A stretch of 64,000 nucleotides of DNA from Paragonimus skrjabini miyazakii (GCA_014338405.1 JTDE01002498.1:34992-98991), one strand, 5' to 3'. Positions 15,301-30,300 are shown, numbered from the stretch's first letter. The notes: generated from the sequence alone by a model not told the origin. Made by a program: numbers and translations.

Positions 15301-18300
15301 TCCCTAAACTACCCAGTTTTGGGCGCTATTTCGATTGGACTAGACGTGTAAAAACTATTTGCTTTTTGCTTGACTCCTGTGTAAACATCACAGGTATTTA
15401 TATAGGCGGATGTGGTCACATACTGGGTGATGCAATTCATTGAGACAAACTGTCCATACAAATGAAAACCTGTTGAGATGTCATCATAAGCGTAGTGTAA
15501 TGAACACACCATCTTGTCCTATTATCCTTTCTCATCCATACACACATACGTTTGAATGGAACGCGAATTTTGAATTGGAGCAAACAAAAGTTTGTGAAGG
15601 TTTCATTAGTAAAATGGATACTTTAATGTGTGTGTGTGTCAATATTACGATGTTTCTAGAACTGTCAAAGTTTTGTCTGGCTCAAGGCGTAACAGTCAAT
15701 AAATGTTGTTCAAGTTAAGTCTGCTCACTTCAGCCGCGACCAAAATCTAGCATCTCACAGCATCGATCAATTATCCGTGGTTAGAGAAATAGGGCAGGAT
15801 GAAGTGGATTGAGAGGTGACATGAGTAGGACTGACAAGATTTTCTACACTGGTACTGATCACAGTCTTTTTGATAAAGCCATTGTCGACTCAGACTGGGT
15901 GAGACACATGGTTGAGTTCACTTAGTTTCAGAAAAATATTTATATAGGTAAACATTAAACGAAAGAATAAACCAAGGCTCTTTATTGTTCAGCTGTAGAC
16001 ATAGTGCTAGAGCAGAGTTAACGCGGACATGTAGTTTGGCTGTGCAGAGGTTTCTGTGACAACAGTAACCAGCTTCTTTGAAGTTGTCTCAGAATGCTTA
16101 TTATATTTGAAAACTGAGGGAGCATGCATTATTTTCTTTTCGCGCTCTTTTTCTCACGATATCATATGGTCATGTCTATAGCAACTTACAGTTAGCCAGC
16201 CTGAAGGTGTAACACGTATTTAAAAAACATTTCAACGAAAACCGTACCATATTCCATATAATCATTATGTATCCAGCTCGGTGTTTAGTAGCTTGTTTGC
16301 AAAACTAATTTTGATGGTTAACTGTCTGCATCACTGAACTCTATCGAGGCGGACCATGAATACTTTGGATATGCTTAGATCCCCACTAAATTATCAACGT
16401 TATGCGACTTTCTTTCTGTCTGAGGTCCGAAGTCAGAACACTGTTCGCTGTTTTTTTTCAGTACAGTTTGACTCGGCCATTGGAATCAGTGTGGAGCGCA
16501 ACCAACCGCCCTGCTTGTTTACCTGCACTCAGATTTTCCGAGACGTTTCGTTTATATACGATGGCAATCGTATAGTGGGTGGAATATGCCTAGCAAAGAT
16601 CCGGTCACATGAAGTGAGTTCTTAGTAATTTTTACTAGATTTGACAAAAGTGAAGTAAATGTTGGGTTTAATAAAAAAAAGTCGTCCAAAAAAATAAGCG
16701 GTCTCGTGATACTCAACTGGTAGATGTGGAAAGCCATTGATAATAATTCACTTACGAATTGGTTGTGCTGTTTACCTCGAGTTCAGCTGAGTTTATAGAT
16801 CAGTGCTCATGTCGTGCAGATTCTCATCCTGGGATAATCGACACAAATAAGTTACTAATTACAAATTTTATTATCTACCATTTCTACAGTGAGATATGTT
16901 GTCAAGATTCACCAAGCACACCTAACTGGCATCTACGACCACGAAAAAGGTTATGTTTCTGGTAAATGTTTGACATTAAACACATTCTACTTACGGCATC
17001 TTAGTGTGTAAATTTATATTGCGTTCTAAGAGCTTAAGTCAAACTGAGTTTCTTCACATTTTCGTTGTGTTCTTCACATCCGCAAGTCTGTTTACAGTTG
17101 GAAATGAATATTTTGTAAATGAAAATACGAACAAATTCATTCACCTTAGTCAAAAACGCATTAACAAAGGCATTTGAACAATGAATGGATATATCTACCT
17201 ATCAACTGTATTGACGTTTTCCAGTCTGATTGTCATTTCATAGGTATCCAGCAAACTGTGTTTTAAGAGTGATTGTGTGATATGCTCATTATTATTCATC
17301 CATAGTTCCGTAGTTGAATTAGATAACGTTTTTACAAAACGACTTGAATCCCGTTACATGATTGTGTCAGTAGGCCGACGATATTTATGCAGTATGATGT
17401 TGCAGTAATTCCCTATATTCTAAGCAGAGGAAGGTCTGAATTAGGGAGTTAACTTCTTTCGTTCAGCTGAATAAACGGCAGTTTACGGATTATCATCATT
17501 TTGCATTCCAGGAGTGTCCACTAAAGCATTGAATCACTCATTCTTGAGACTTAACGTGCGTAATCTAGCATATGAGGAGCGAGCCGTCTTCCACTTTTGA
17601 ATCACCAGCAAAGCCTTGAAGTTTCTCGCGTACTTACGTGGAGTTTTAAGGAAATGTGCTAAATCGGGTAAAATGTTGACTAGACAAATGAGAGACGTTC
17701 AACAAAAGTCATCTGACCCCTTGGTATTAGGAAACAAGTAAACAACAACACTGACAATGATAACCAAGAAAACAACAACAACAAAGACAGTCTGTTTCAT
17801 TCACTATGGTAGGGGGAATGTTAAGCCAAGTTACTTGAAAAATAAACGGAGAATTGTGAAAAAGAATCGCGAACGTCCCCATCATGTTGGCGAGAGTAAA
17901 CGACGATGACCATCCCAGTCCTCATTTCCATCAAACAGTAGACAGATTGCCTAATCTTCACGGTTGATGCCAGTTCATTTGTTGGTGGTCCTTCGAACGA
18001 GCGCTTTAAACCATACGTATTTGTTTAGAAGATCAGACCATTACATACGGCGAAAATCGATGACGTAATAGTGCAGTAGCAGGCGTATGGTGTCCGTACC
18101 TCGTGCAGAGACAAAACACAACAAATCACACCATGTCACTGATTTAATGAAGTATGTACATGGCCAAATGGCTCAGAAACGTAATCAATAAACTGCGTGG
18201 CAGTCATATTTCTAGGACCGCCCAAAACCAACCAGAGTGTGGTTAGGAAACGTGATTGGTTTGAAAATCCATAATTAACGGTCCTCTCTCTGTTAGCGGT

Positions 18301-21300
18301 CACGCCGAGTCTCAGATTGATGTCAGTTAACTGATCTCCGCCCTCGCCGCGAGCGCAAAGCTCCATTTGTCAGTATACAGTTGCTGGTTTCACCGAAGCA
18401 AACCGTTCTGGATCACTCTGTATATCGGCATCTCCCACCAACATCTTTGGTTCAAGCGCCTTCGTGCTGCGATGTGGAACACAGTCTGAATGTCCATGCA
18501 AGGGGGCGTCAGAATAATTTTCCGTGGGGCTAACAACTGCAACAGGTCGCCGACACGTCTCACACGACAACGCAGCATGAACTACATTCAATGCTGTCAA
18601 CGGAATTTACATCCTGTTGCCTGCTTGTTCACACGCCGTTTTGTTCTCTTTCGGTTTAACTGCGAGAATCAAGGAAAAGTGAACGTACTCTTGTTTTTGA
18701 CTTTCTGCCAGGCATCAGTTGTGCGACTGCCCTTCCTGTCCTTCCTATGGATGTCTGTGAGCGAGTAAAAACTGATATAGTTTAGTTCGTGTTGTTCCAT
18801 GGGCACTGCTTTGGAAGACCCAGGCTGACAGTGGATCACTTGACCCAGGGTGGTAAGGTGCACACTTTATATGTAAAGTCTGCACCATTCCACTGTGAAG
18901 TAATTTGGATAACCCTACTAAAACTTCTACAAGGTTGGTAAACCTGCAGTTAGAAAGTCAACTGAGTAGTTAGACAAAGTTAGTTAGTCACTGGTTAATG
19001 ACAAACATGCGCAAGGTCACTGGTAATATTTTGATTGGTTCATTGACGGATGAAGATCCTGGCGAATCAAAACAGAGCAAGAAATGCGATCGCCAATTCG
19101 GTCCTAGTGATGAACCTCTAAACCAGTGTAGTGATGGGCTGTGGCCCATCTCGTGCTTCTTTCCTTTCTCCTCTTGGTTGCTGCCGTTGGTCCCAGACTA
19201 GGCTAGAGCTAACTACTTATCATATTTCCAAATATTGCTGGAAATATACGGTTTGTTTCCAAACCCCACTGCCTTCTCTAGTTCATTGCCTGTTGGGACT
19301 ACGTTCCGATTGCTCTTCAGGAAAGGCGTTTTAAATTGTTAGTGGACGAGAGTCTAGCGCATACCCACTTGTCCACTACACCAGAAGTCAGTTGTTCAGT
19401 CGTCAAGCCGTGCCTGTTATGTCGATGAATTGAGTGGGGCTTAATTAAAGAGGCCTGCTCTATTACGAGTCATTATAAACAGTATGAAGTCTGACTTTTT
19501 ATGTCAACTTTGAATTACTAAGCAGTTAGTTGCCAGGTTAGTCACAGTCAGAATTGCGATGAGAAAAATACCGGCTGGTTGGCTGAAAATTGATCATTCT
19601 ACGGTACACACTAATAGTAAGCAGATCTGTGATATCTAGACTTTGGTTACATTAACACCTTAGGATGTTACCAAAAGTTCTTCGTTTGCGAAGCTCTCAG
19701 ACATCCTCATTTTCGCATCTTTTTCGTTTGGCTGCAGGTGGCTGCATTCCACATACGTTTCATTAACGCTCAGTGGTCGCAGTTAGAAAACTATAGGTGC
19801 GTTCGTTTTTCGATCGATCGGTCATCATTATACCCTCGATTATCGTTCGAAGAGTGCTCTATGGTAGCTGGCCAACGTGGAGATATCATTTGCACATGCG
19901 CCTTTTCGGGCTACATTATTTTGCTTCAGGTAAGTCAGTGACCTCATTTCATCAGTTCGCAGTGAAGCCATTTCCTGAGTTACACAACGTAGTGAGCAGA
20001 TCTGTGTGTGCGAATACCTCAAACATTTTATTAAGTCATACATCGGAATACGATTAAAGTCTACAAGTTATTGGCGATAAACACTAGAAGCAGGGAAAAA
20101 TATTAGACTCACTTTAAGTAACATTGGCTGTTTCCACTTTTACACAACAATAAACGTTCTACAGAGTTAGGTATCATTAAAATGAGGGCAATATATTCTA
20201 TTTGATAATCGCATAATTATAGGTTAACATACTATTTTTTTATGCAATGACGCTCAACAAACCGGTGAATAGTACATCAGAAAATTGAAAATAACTCAGT
20301 CATTGTAATCAGCCGGATTGAAATAGAATTGCTCGACAATATACAGGCAGACGACTGATGATTAAGGCTACGCAATGGCTTGGGCAACAATGAGTTCGGT
20401 TCACAAAACTAGGACACATACGTGATGATGAGTAGAAAAAATATGTTTGGCATGAATTGGTAAGTTCTGTCTAGGTTCGTTCTGTAACTTCATTCGACTT
20501 TCGAGAAGACTGATCAGCATAGTTTGTTTAATACATCAGGACGGATGAAGGAGAGTTAGGTTCCTTTTTTATGAAGGGAATGTGCCGTAATATCGTGAAT
20601 GAGAATCGAACATAAACAAACTACGGTATTTCGTTCTTTGAGAGCAGTGGCCAATTGGTAACATTTGGTTAGCATCTAAAAGTTGGTGATTATCAACAAT
20701 TATGTTCTCTCAAATATAGATTGATAGCAGGGTTTTGACAAGGCTTCGGTAAATGTTGCACTTCCCTAGCCACATTGAGTAAATCGTTTTTACGTCAGTC
20801 ATGATGTATTGTTCTGCCGAACAAGGGCCACATTTTTCATCCCAAAATGTTTAATCCTAAAATGGAGAGGTTCGCCCCACATGAAAGTTGCATCCGTGAA
20901 ACCTATTATCTCAGATGAATAGGACTCATTGTCTGTGTCCTTGCTTATGTTCGTCCAAAACTATCTCGTCCACACAATGGTACGTTCTATGGTGGCAAGC
21001 ACAGTTGTCGGATCAACACGACAAGAACATCGGACGAATGCTGCTGACGTTTTGCATGGTGGAGGGCTTACTGAAGCGGGTAGCTCTTCGATAAGCTTTT
21101 CACCCCTAGGCAATCGATCGGTGAGATTATGTTCTACACCTTTCAACTATCTATATACTTCATGTCAGTGAATGCCCATTTGCAGTATGAGAGTTTTGTG
21201 TCACCGGAAATCAATTAGCGAGTACTAGAAACAACGAAGGAGTGGAATTGACGAGATTCACACTAACTCAATTAATCAATGGTCACATGAAATTATGAAC

Positions 21301-24300
21301 TGTCATCAAGATGATGGATATATTGAGAAGTCAACGGAATAAGTATGTCAACATCTATATAATGCAATTACCGAAATCAGTAGTACTTAGTAAACAGAGA
21401 AGTGCAAAGCTGGTTCTCAGTAACTAGATTGATGGACTTGACTGCATGATGCAGTCCATTTAAATAGAATTTACCTGAAAGTGTTGAGGAACAAGACATT
21501 GAGAAGTTCGTTGTCAGTAACGGCTAGCTGTTCACATTACAAACTGGACACGGTACAACTTCGTGTTTAGTCTTTGGTGCATCTATCAGTGTTACATTTG
21601 TGGTTGCTAGTGGTTGTAGTTGCAGGTCGTAAAACTTGGCACAAGTATATTAGTTTGAAAATATTCTCGGTTGGACTGAGAGTGTATATTTCCACTCAGT
21701 CAAATGGCTGAAAGCAAAGACTAGAATATTGCTGTGTTGTATTGCTATAGGCACAAAACTAGAACGTTCACCACACGATGTGCACTATACAGTGGAAAAT
21801 AAATAACCTGTGAAAGAGTGCTTAGCATGATTTTAAAAAAATGACTGAAATTTTGGATGCTTTCGGACATCTGTGTCTCACAATCTGTTGGCTTTAAGAA
21901 CATCAAACCTGTTACAACGTCAGCCATAATATTTATTTTAGCACGTGATTTTTAACCACTATATATCAGAATCATGTTTTCGTTACAAACAATATATTGA
22001 AAATATTCTCCTTGCTCATGTATTTTTCAGAACCTATCAATCCACCAGTTTGTATAGATGAAACTATTTTTGCTCGTTAATAAGGAAGGTATTTCAGACA
22101 AACATATCGGCCCCAGTTTGTTGAATTGGAAGTTGGCGGTTGATTACACCATACAGTAATAACGCAATATAGTTTACGAAAGTTTGTCGGGATACATTGC
22201 ATACTTCAGCGATAGTAACAAGTGGTGTGCTGTGTTACCTCACTGATGCAAATGGATCTAGTGATAGGGAAACGTGAACTTCAGGAGGAGACCTGAGGGC
22301 AACCTGAAATTAAGAACACTGGATTCTTTTTGTACACTAGTGAGACAAAAAAATTCTTCAATCAGTTCGTCATTGTAATGTGTAGTTTTGCGAAGACCTT
22401 GTGAAACAGACGGTGGCTGAAAAAAAAAGACAACTTCCAAACAAAGATCAACTTTGGTTTTCCTCGAAGGTGATCTTTAAAGATGAGGAACAACTCTAAT
22501 TGTAAACTACGTTGTTCGATTACACGAAATAAAACGACATCCTCATAAGTACATCCATACTAGAAGGTCTTTAAAAATCCATCTTTTGGATAAATGCAGT
22601 ACAACGCCTCTGTGTTGAATGAGTAATTACACAGCATGATTTCGAGTGTCTGGTGTTAAAAATCGCTACCTTCCGGAACGAAAGCAAAACTCAATCCTCC
22701 TGGCACGAAGCAAATCTCAGGTTAGTGAGTTTCTATTGGTTATTTTATAGACAAGACGCACTAGTAAAATGAAGAATTATAATTGGTGCTGACGCTATAG
22801 CTTTCTCATTGGTCGGCTCGAATTCGTCTGTAGCTCGTTTATTTCAACGCGTGACGCACTTAGACAACTTGTTTCACTTCGATGCTCGTTATAACAAAAT
22901 CCAATGCTGGAGCAGCATGCCATCTGGAATGGTCCCCGCGCTGATATACTAGTCTGCTCACGCTGTCATCACTGAGTGGCCATAGCTCTATGTGAATCAC
23001 TGGTTGACTTCGAATCGAAGCGTTTCTCCAACCTAATCCCTTTACACTTGGCAGACGCCAATCTTACACCCGTGTACAAAACGACCGATTAACGTCGGTT
23101 ACCATTGCCTAGTCAGCCGAAACCTGATAAAAATAGTTTAATAATATCTGGATAGCTAGCGATCACTCCCAATTCTAAGTTTTACCAAAAATTCTGCATA
23201 TAACTGATTATTCATGACAAAGCTGTTCTCTTGTCTTTCTGGACACCCTTATCTATTAGAACAGATTGTCAGTTTCCTACTTATTCAGCGTAACTTTGAG
23301 CTTAATTTCTGGGAAGTGAGTTACATTGACGTGGATTCATAGTTTTTGATTATAATTCAAACAACAGCCGTTAGTATGCTATTCATTACTCAGTCGATAG
23401 ATGTAATATTTTCGTTGTAGATGTAAAGGAGGAGGCTGACTTTGTTGCGAAGTCTTTGATCATTCTATTGAGGTTTAAACTAAGACTACCTTTTTTGATT
23501 AATTTGTGACTGATAGTTACGAGTTTGCGGTATAACGAAAATGAACCAGAGAAGTACAGTTTCGTTAAGACCAAACAGTCATATGAATTTGAAAGAGGTA
23601 TTGGTCAACATATATTCGTAACTCTTCGTCCCATTCATGTCAATCAACACTAACCTCACATACATTACAGATGGGTATTGGGAAGGATGACATGCGTCAC
23701 GTGGTGTTCAATCCAATGGAAAAAGTGACATACTTCAATCTATTGTACATGCTGGTTTGTATCTTATTTGTCGGTTCCGTCTACATGACCTTCATTCAAT
23801 TGTAAGTTTTGGTGAACAGTCTGTAAAGTTTTTACAGCTTGCATTGATTAACCTTATTCTGAGTTCAACATGGGGTTCACTAATGTGATCAAGTATTTTT
23901 TGAACGGATTTATATTTTTTTGACATAAACTGTCTAGCGCAGGTGGAGCAAAGTCTCGATGGTTCACTGTAAAAACCGACCAGCATGGAAAGTTGTAGAT
24001 TTGTACCATGGTTAAACAAGATTAGGTAGATTGTGATAGTCGCAGCAGCTTCGTCCAGTTCTGTTTTCTATGCATAATAATACAGCCTCCGAAAATATGC
24101 TCACATATTTCAAAAACCTTGTAAACGGTATTTTATGATAGAAAAATAAATAAACTCTACCTGCTAAGTTTAAACTTACCACGTTACTGATAAGCAGTAG
24201 GTGATTATGGAATACATAGTTAAGATATCGACTAGGAACAATCAAAGGTGTAAGTTTCACATCGATTTTGATTGGCTTTTTTCGAAAAGAATAGTAAGGT

Positions 24301-27300
24301 GCGGGATTGACTCGAGAAGCTTCATAGGCGAATCCTAACATGAACATAACTCGCTTCCACTACTCTTCAACAGAAACTGTTTTTCAAAACTTGGCTTTTT
24401 AAGATTTTGTTACTACGTTAATTCGCTTCTTTCAAAGTATTTGAAAACCCTTACCTTGTGTATGATTATTTTACATTTTTACACTTATACCGTCCAGTTA
24501 CAGAAAGAAAGACTACACTGTTGGGGTTCCAGTCTGTAAACAGTTCACGAGCCATACATGGTTCTAGCTGGACCACGAGATCTTCTATAGCCTTTATGAA
24601 TGCAGGACCAATGTGTTCATCTCAAGGAATGACCAAATTATTACGTGGAAGTGTTTAATTTAGGTTGCTTTAGAGCGAAACAACCATTTTGGTACACCTG
24701 ATTGAAAGATGGTTTACCTCTATTTTTTTCATTTTTTGATGGAATTTTGGCGGTGATTTCAAATAGCTTACTGTAGTTGTTCTGTTTCTGTTCTCTCTTT
24801 TTGTGGATTTTTTTCATCACCGGGGAAAACCCAACTGTAGCTTTCCGCGTATAATACACATATATGCTGAGGAAAAGATGAGGTAAGAACGGTCGTTTTC
24901 TCAATTGTTCCTTTATTGGTAAAAGCGTTACAAAGAAGTTCATCATTATCAACATGATCATCATCGTCACCATAGGCAGCCACACACTTTGAAACGTTCT
25001 CTGGATAGACGTTCGGGTTGATAAACAGTAAAGGCGAGATGGTTCTTGATCAGCAAACCTGTTTCAGTGAAATAGAATATGGTCCAACTCCAAGAAAACT
25101 CCTGGATCAAAACAATACGATTACCATTGTTATTTCTATCTTCGATCGGGAGGTATAGTACGCCCTAGATAAGCGATGCCAGGTAGACGATTGCATTGTC
25201 AAGTGTTATTGCGAGTATTATGTAAACAATGTTCAGAAAGTTTATACGGATCGTCTGATTGAACAGTTATGTTGAGACTATATGCACCCATCATAATCCG
25301 CTAAGGACTGAACTACGTGCATTGGTTACATTCACATATGATAATTCGGTTGTGTCTAACGTGAGGCCAATGGATCAGTGGTCAACACAGTTGTCTAATG
25401 AAAGTGTGGCCGGAGTTCTAATCCCGGCAGTGGCAAGGAGATGGCCTACTGATGAGCTCTAATCAGAACGAAACTCGAGTTTAATGCTTCCACTGTTTGA
25501 AAGGGGCCGATTGGAAAGTTTATAGGAATGCGACAGCCGCGATCAGTTGTAGGTGATTTTCGACTTGAAGTTACTCAAAGCTCCGATTACTCATTAGCAA
25601 TACTATTCTCGTTCGCAATTCAGCCATCCGTTGATATGTTGTGTACTTTTAAATTGTGGTTACAGGTGTTTAAAATTTGCGTACTATCTCCTCTTCTTTT
25701 GTTTTTGAACTTTGCTGTTCTTCATGATTGTGTGGTTGTTAATCATTAGTTTACGCCATCAGTATATTGCTCTTGATTATGATATCACTACGTTCATACG
25801 ATAACGTGTCGTGATGTTGGAAAGTTTAACAACATGGGTTACACTGTCAACTCTGACAGTGGGTTTGGTACGGTTGCTGATTACATGTTTCGCCGCCTCG
25901 AGGTGTTTTTCAACAAGGACTCAAGATAACATTCAGTAAAATAATGGTTACATTTGTATACAGTTGTTAACCTAACGAATATCCATGTCATAGCATGTAG
26001 GATTACATTTAGATGACAATTTAAAATTGCAGTCCATAAATAATGACTGGTAAAATGCAACGACCTTAACATTATTTCATAAGTGTCTTTTATTTATAAT
26101 ACGGACAGCCATTCGCTTAAGTCACCAAAACAAACAGAAGACATTTAACGAGGTGTTATTGTATGAAATTAATCCCAGTTAACTGATAATCGGTGGATCT
26201 CTACTGATTAAACAGCGGCAACCGTTATTATATGCTTAACAGTAGAAAATTTATGTTAGAGCCATATTTTTAACGTGGCTTTCTACACATTTCTTCCGTT
26301 CAGTCAGCGGCTCAATGCACTCTGATGTGTAATCCAATGGTTGATTTTGGCATACTGTTGACAAAATCGTATCAAAAGATACTGAAGAGTTATCTACAGA
26401 ATTTTATACTCAGATGGCGCTGTTTTAGGAAAGTATTTTCCTCGGTTAAAGAAAGACAGTTCAAGAAAATCGCCAATTTCACTCATGTTACTGGGAGCGA
26501 AGTAATCACAAATTGAACTGCGTACTTACGTAGAGCTTCAGCAGTTTGGACGATGACCTTGATGTCTATTACTGCAACTTTGTTGAGCACAGCTGTGCGA
26601 AAAAGTGGTAAACCGGTTATAGAAATATAATAACTTAAAAACTCTGGTGATCATCCCAACGTGGACAACACAGTGATGATAGCGCATTGTAACGACGGAA
26701 AATCATATGAGCGAACATACAAACCTGATCTGGAAAGCAGAGCGGATGATGTAGGATTTTGCAAACCCGTCAGTAATTTGATCGTGTTTATATGCTGACC
26801 AGCAGAATTGTCACTTTTTCCTCACGAGACAATGAAATGTCTAATTAACACTACTGTTGAACTGGTAAGTAAGCGATTAGCCGGGCTACTCATATTCAGA
26901 TAAGCGCAATAAGATGGAGTGAATAAACAATTTTTTGGCTTATTTATGCATAATGATGTTCCGTGAATTTTTGCACCTACTTTGTTCTGTGTAAGCCTCG
27001 TATACCCTAGTTGCTTATGTGGTGTGTTAGTTCGGGATGTTACGTCGTTGACGACTTGAGTCGGCTGCCCACGTTGTGATAAAGACCACAGGTTGACGCG
27101 ATTCGCATTTGGTTATAATTTAATCGTTGTTTATTAGTAACGTAACAACGTAATCATACATTAACATTAGTTGGTGAGAGAACAATATGCTGTGGAGACA
27201 CACTTGAGAACGTAGTGAACTTGTTGTCATTATACGTATAAAAATGATCCATCAAAGTTCTTGGAATACTATGAAACTTTTATATTTCTGTGGCAAACGT

Positions 27301-30300
27301 TACCAGTATTCAGGATTCACCGCATCATCCACGAATCTTTCCTCAACCGCTTCGTTAACATTTCACAATGTTGTGATAGATCAGCATTTTATCTGTTCTA
27401 TGATGGAAAACCGTAGATTGACGATTGCTGACCGATATTTTAAGACAAGAAACATATGTCAAAGTCATTCTAATTTCCCAGATGTTCACAGACGAGTAAT
27501 CATGTTAAATGCACCAAAAAACTATTGCATTCTCCTCAGGTTCACAAAATTTCAAACACCTGACAATAAGTTGAGCTGCAAAATTCACATGGCCCCCACT
27601 CACTTCAATACTTGCTCACTGCAAACTAAATTCGGGTCTAGGAAATGTTGCTCCACGAATGAACGATTTTTCTATAACCTTTGTTCAATTTTTCACTGTT
27701 TTCATAAATTACCTTATAATACATACCTGTCGCTTTGTTCATTTCTCGACTTCCCACCTCTCAAAAAAGAACCAAATATGCTCGTTGTTTCATTCAAATC
27801 AGTATGCACACGCTGTTTTTGTGCGGGACGAAGATATTGTTTCTCGCATTGACCACCCACTACGATGATGATGACAGTTGTGTGGTGAGCGCACACCGTT
27901 CAAATGAATTTTCATATTTAAATGAATAGGGTGTAAAGTATGCCTAATCATCCATCTTGTTGTTCCAATGAGCATATTTCAGGTTAGCTATCATGTGGTG
28001 TTACTGGTTCGCTGTTTCTCCACTATCTTTTATAGGAAGATATATGGTTTACAACAAATTAACATGTTGATTATCAATCTTAGCCAGAATCTGAATGCTG
28101 ATCCGCGAATCTGAGAAGCACTCAGTATCTTTTCTCTAACTCATTCAACACACTTACGTCTGTAAATCTAATCAACTCTCAAGGACGCTTGATTTTAAAG
28201 TTTGGCATATCTTTACTATAGACAGATACTAAGGTGAAGGTGACCCGAGACAGACAGATTTTGTGGACACTAGTTGCTATCACTCAGTTGCAATGTAGCA
28301 AATCTCATATGCTCGCAGGCCTACGGATGTCCCTTCTAGAGCCAAACTCAACAGAATTAAAACGGTAGCTCATTTGGTCATATTATTATATCATTACTAC
28401 TATCACAGTATGATTATTTTGCTGCCTCGACCAATTCGGGGTCCGTTATATGTGTTTACGTTTATCACTCCGGTAGTAACGATAGGTCCGGGCCAGGATA
28501 TGGATCCGTTTGCAGAATTTTGCTTTTGCGAATTAAACTTAAAAATACGGCCTACGAGAACGCTTGGTTGACAGCCTCCCCGTCAGGATTAATCTGTCAC
28601 GGGACGTCAGAATCAGCTGCTACATGTGGCTTGCTTTGATCCACATATAGATCAACGTGCGTAACTCGTGTCTAGTACAAGTTTACAGGATACATGATAA
28701 CCAGGAACCTGACGAGGGTATCTCAAAGCAGAAATGTTTATTTTTGATACACTCAAGGAAGAGGAAAATCATTATCACTGATTGACAATTTGGTAGTTTT
28801 GCATTCGCTTGATACGGGATGAAACAAATAAGTACACTGGCAACCTGTAATGTCACAAGTGAACTTTTATGATCAGCTTTCTTAAATAATGTTGACAAAC
28901 ATTCGAAATCTCCATAGTCGAAAATCTCCCTCACGTTGTGCAGAGTTGGCGCTGTATTACAGTCCCGCTTTGTACCAGCACCCATCCGACTGAGAAACAA
29001 ACCTGACTTTTACTCCACTGTCTACAGTCCTTTTACGCTGTCTCGAAACCTTTGCCTTTGGACAAAGGAGATTGTGGACTAGAAAGTTTATATGACTCAG
29101 TTGATCTAATTAAGCTGGATTAAATCTAACTACAAAGTGTTCTACACATTTTTTCGTTGAATCTTTACAAAGCGAACAATCAGTTTTTTCAAGCTGAGGA
29201 AACAAAAGAGGTTTATTTTCTTATCTAAAGAGGTAGAATTAAATTGTGTAATGCAATGCGGGTTCTGTCGATTTGCGTAACGAAAGTTATGCCTGCACGT
29301 AATTGCAACATGATGCGCGAGTTCATAGATGTAAAGTGAATCTACAGAAGCTCGAAATACTACCACTCAGGCGTATTACCTAATATTTTGCCAAAATGTC
29401 TAAAATCTACTTCACAACTGACTCTTTGTGGTCTTTCTCCCAACTTCAGTTTCTTGGTTTTGTGCAAATCGGTTTCATTTCTACATTTGAATTCATGAAC
29501 TTGTTTGCCGGAATGTTCCTGCTTCTCATACGCCGAAGTCATCGTCCAATGAATTTGCTTATTCGCATGGTGGTGATTGTTTACAGTAAGTCTGTTGATG
29601 AACAAAAAATCGATGTTTATTCCTAAACTTGAGCATCTTGGTCCATTGGTGACTTTCTTTTCATCGAGTGGAAACACTTCGAACTAGCTTATTGTCATTT
29701 CCGCGTATGGAACAAGAACACTGTACTGATGAACTGATACGTCTAGAGATTGGGTTGATCAGCGTGGATGAATGGTATACCATTCGAAATTTGTTGACAA
29801 TGAGTAAGATTAGATGAACAGCATTCTATTAACTAATCAGGGGGAATACAAAAGTTGAACTTTGTCCCTACCACAGCACAGTGTGAAGATGCACGTTGCT
29901 CCCTACTTGACTCACTCTTCAACCCATGCCAAGAAAATTCACTATCAGCTTTCTTGGTCTTTTACAAGCTTTTGTAATTTGAGTTCATCAGTTCAGAGCT
30001 CCTCCTGGATTCTGACGTTTCACTTTTCTTGTCGAGCGCTCAACTGAACATTTCATTCATTGTTTCAATTTCTCTCATTGGTTATATTGTGTAGCCGCTG
30101 CTTTGTTCTTGGACTTTCTTTCTATATACTTTGGGCGATCGAAATGGTCTCCTAAGAGCTTACACAAAAGCACTGGTACGTATTAATTCATAAGATTGTA
30201 CCTTAATTATAGGTTGCACGTCAAAGCGTCATATTACTCTCAATGCCGTCATATTCCGCATTTTTAAAAACTTTCAATGATGTATTCTCATGTGGTTATG

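Noticed and set aside
17740..17790. AAC-rich run as a possible microsatellite or regulatory repeat
   Set aside because: Too short and imperfect to call.
24641..24985. Minus-strand open frame of 114 codons
   Set aside because: Low-complexity Met/Lys/Phe-rich sequence in an intron, without motifs or regulatory signals.
25380..25450. Candidate tRNA gene because of T-loop-like ggagttctaatcccggc
   Set aside because: It cannot form a full cloverleaf and is part of a dispersed SINE with several copies.
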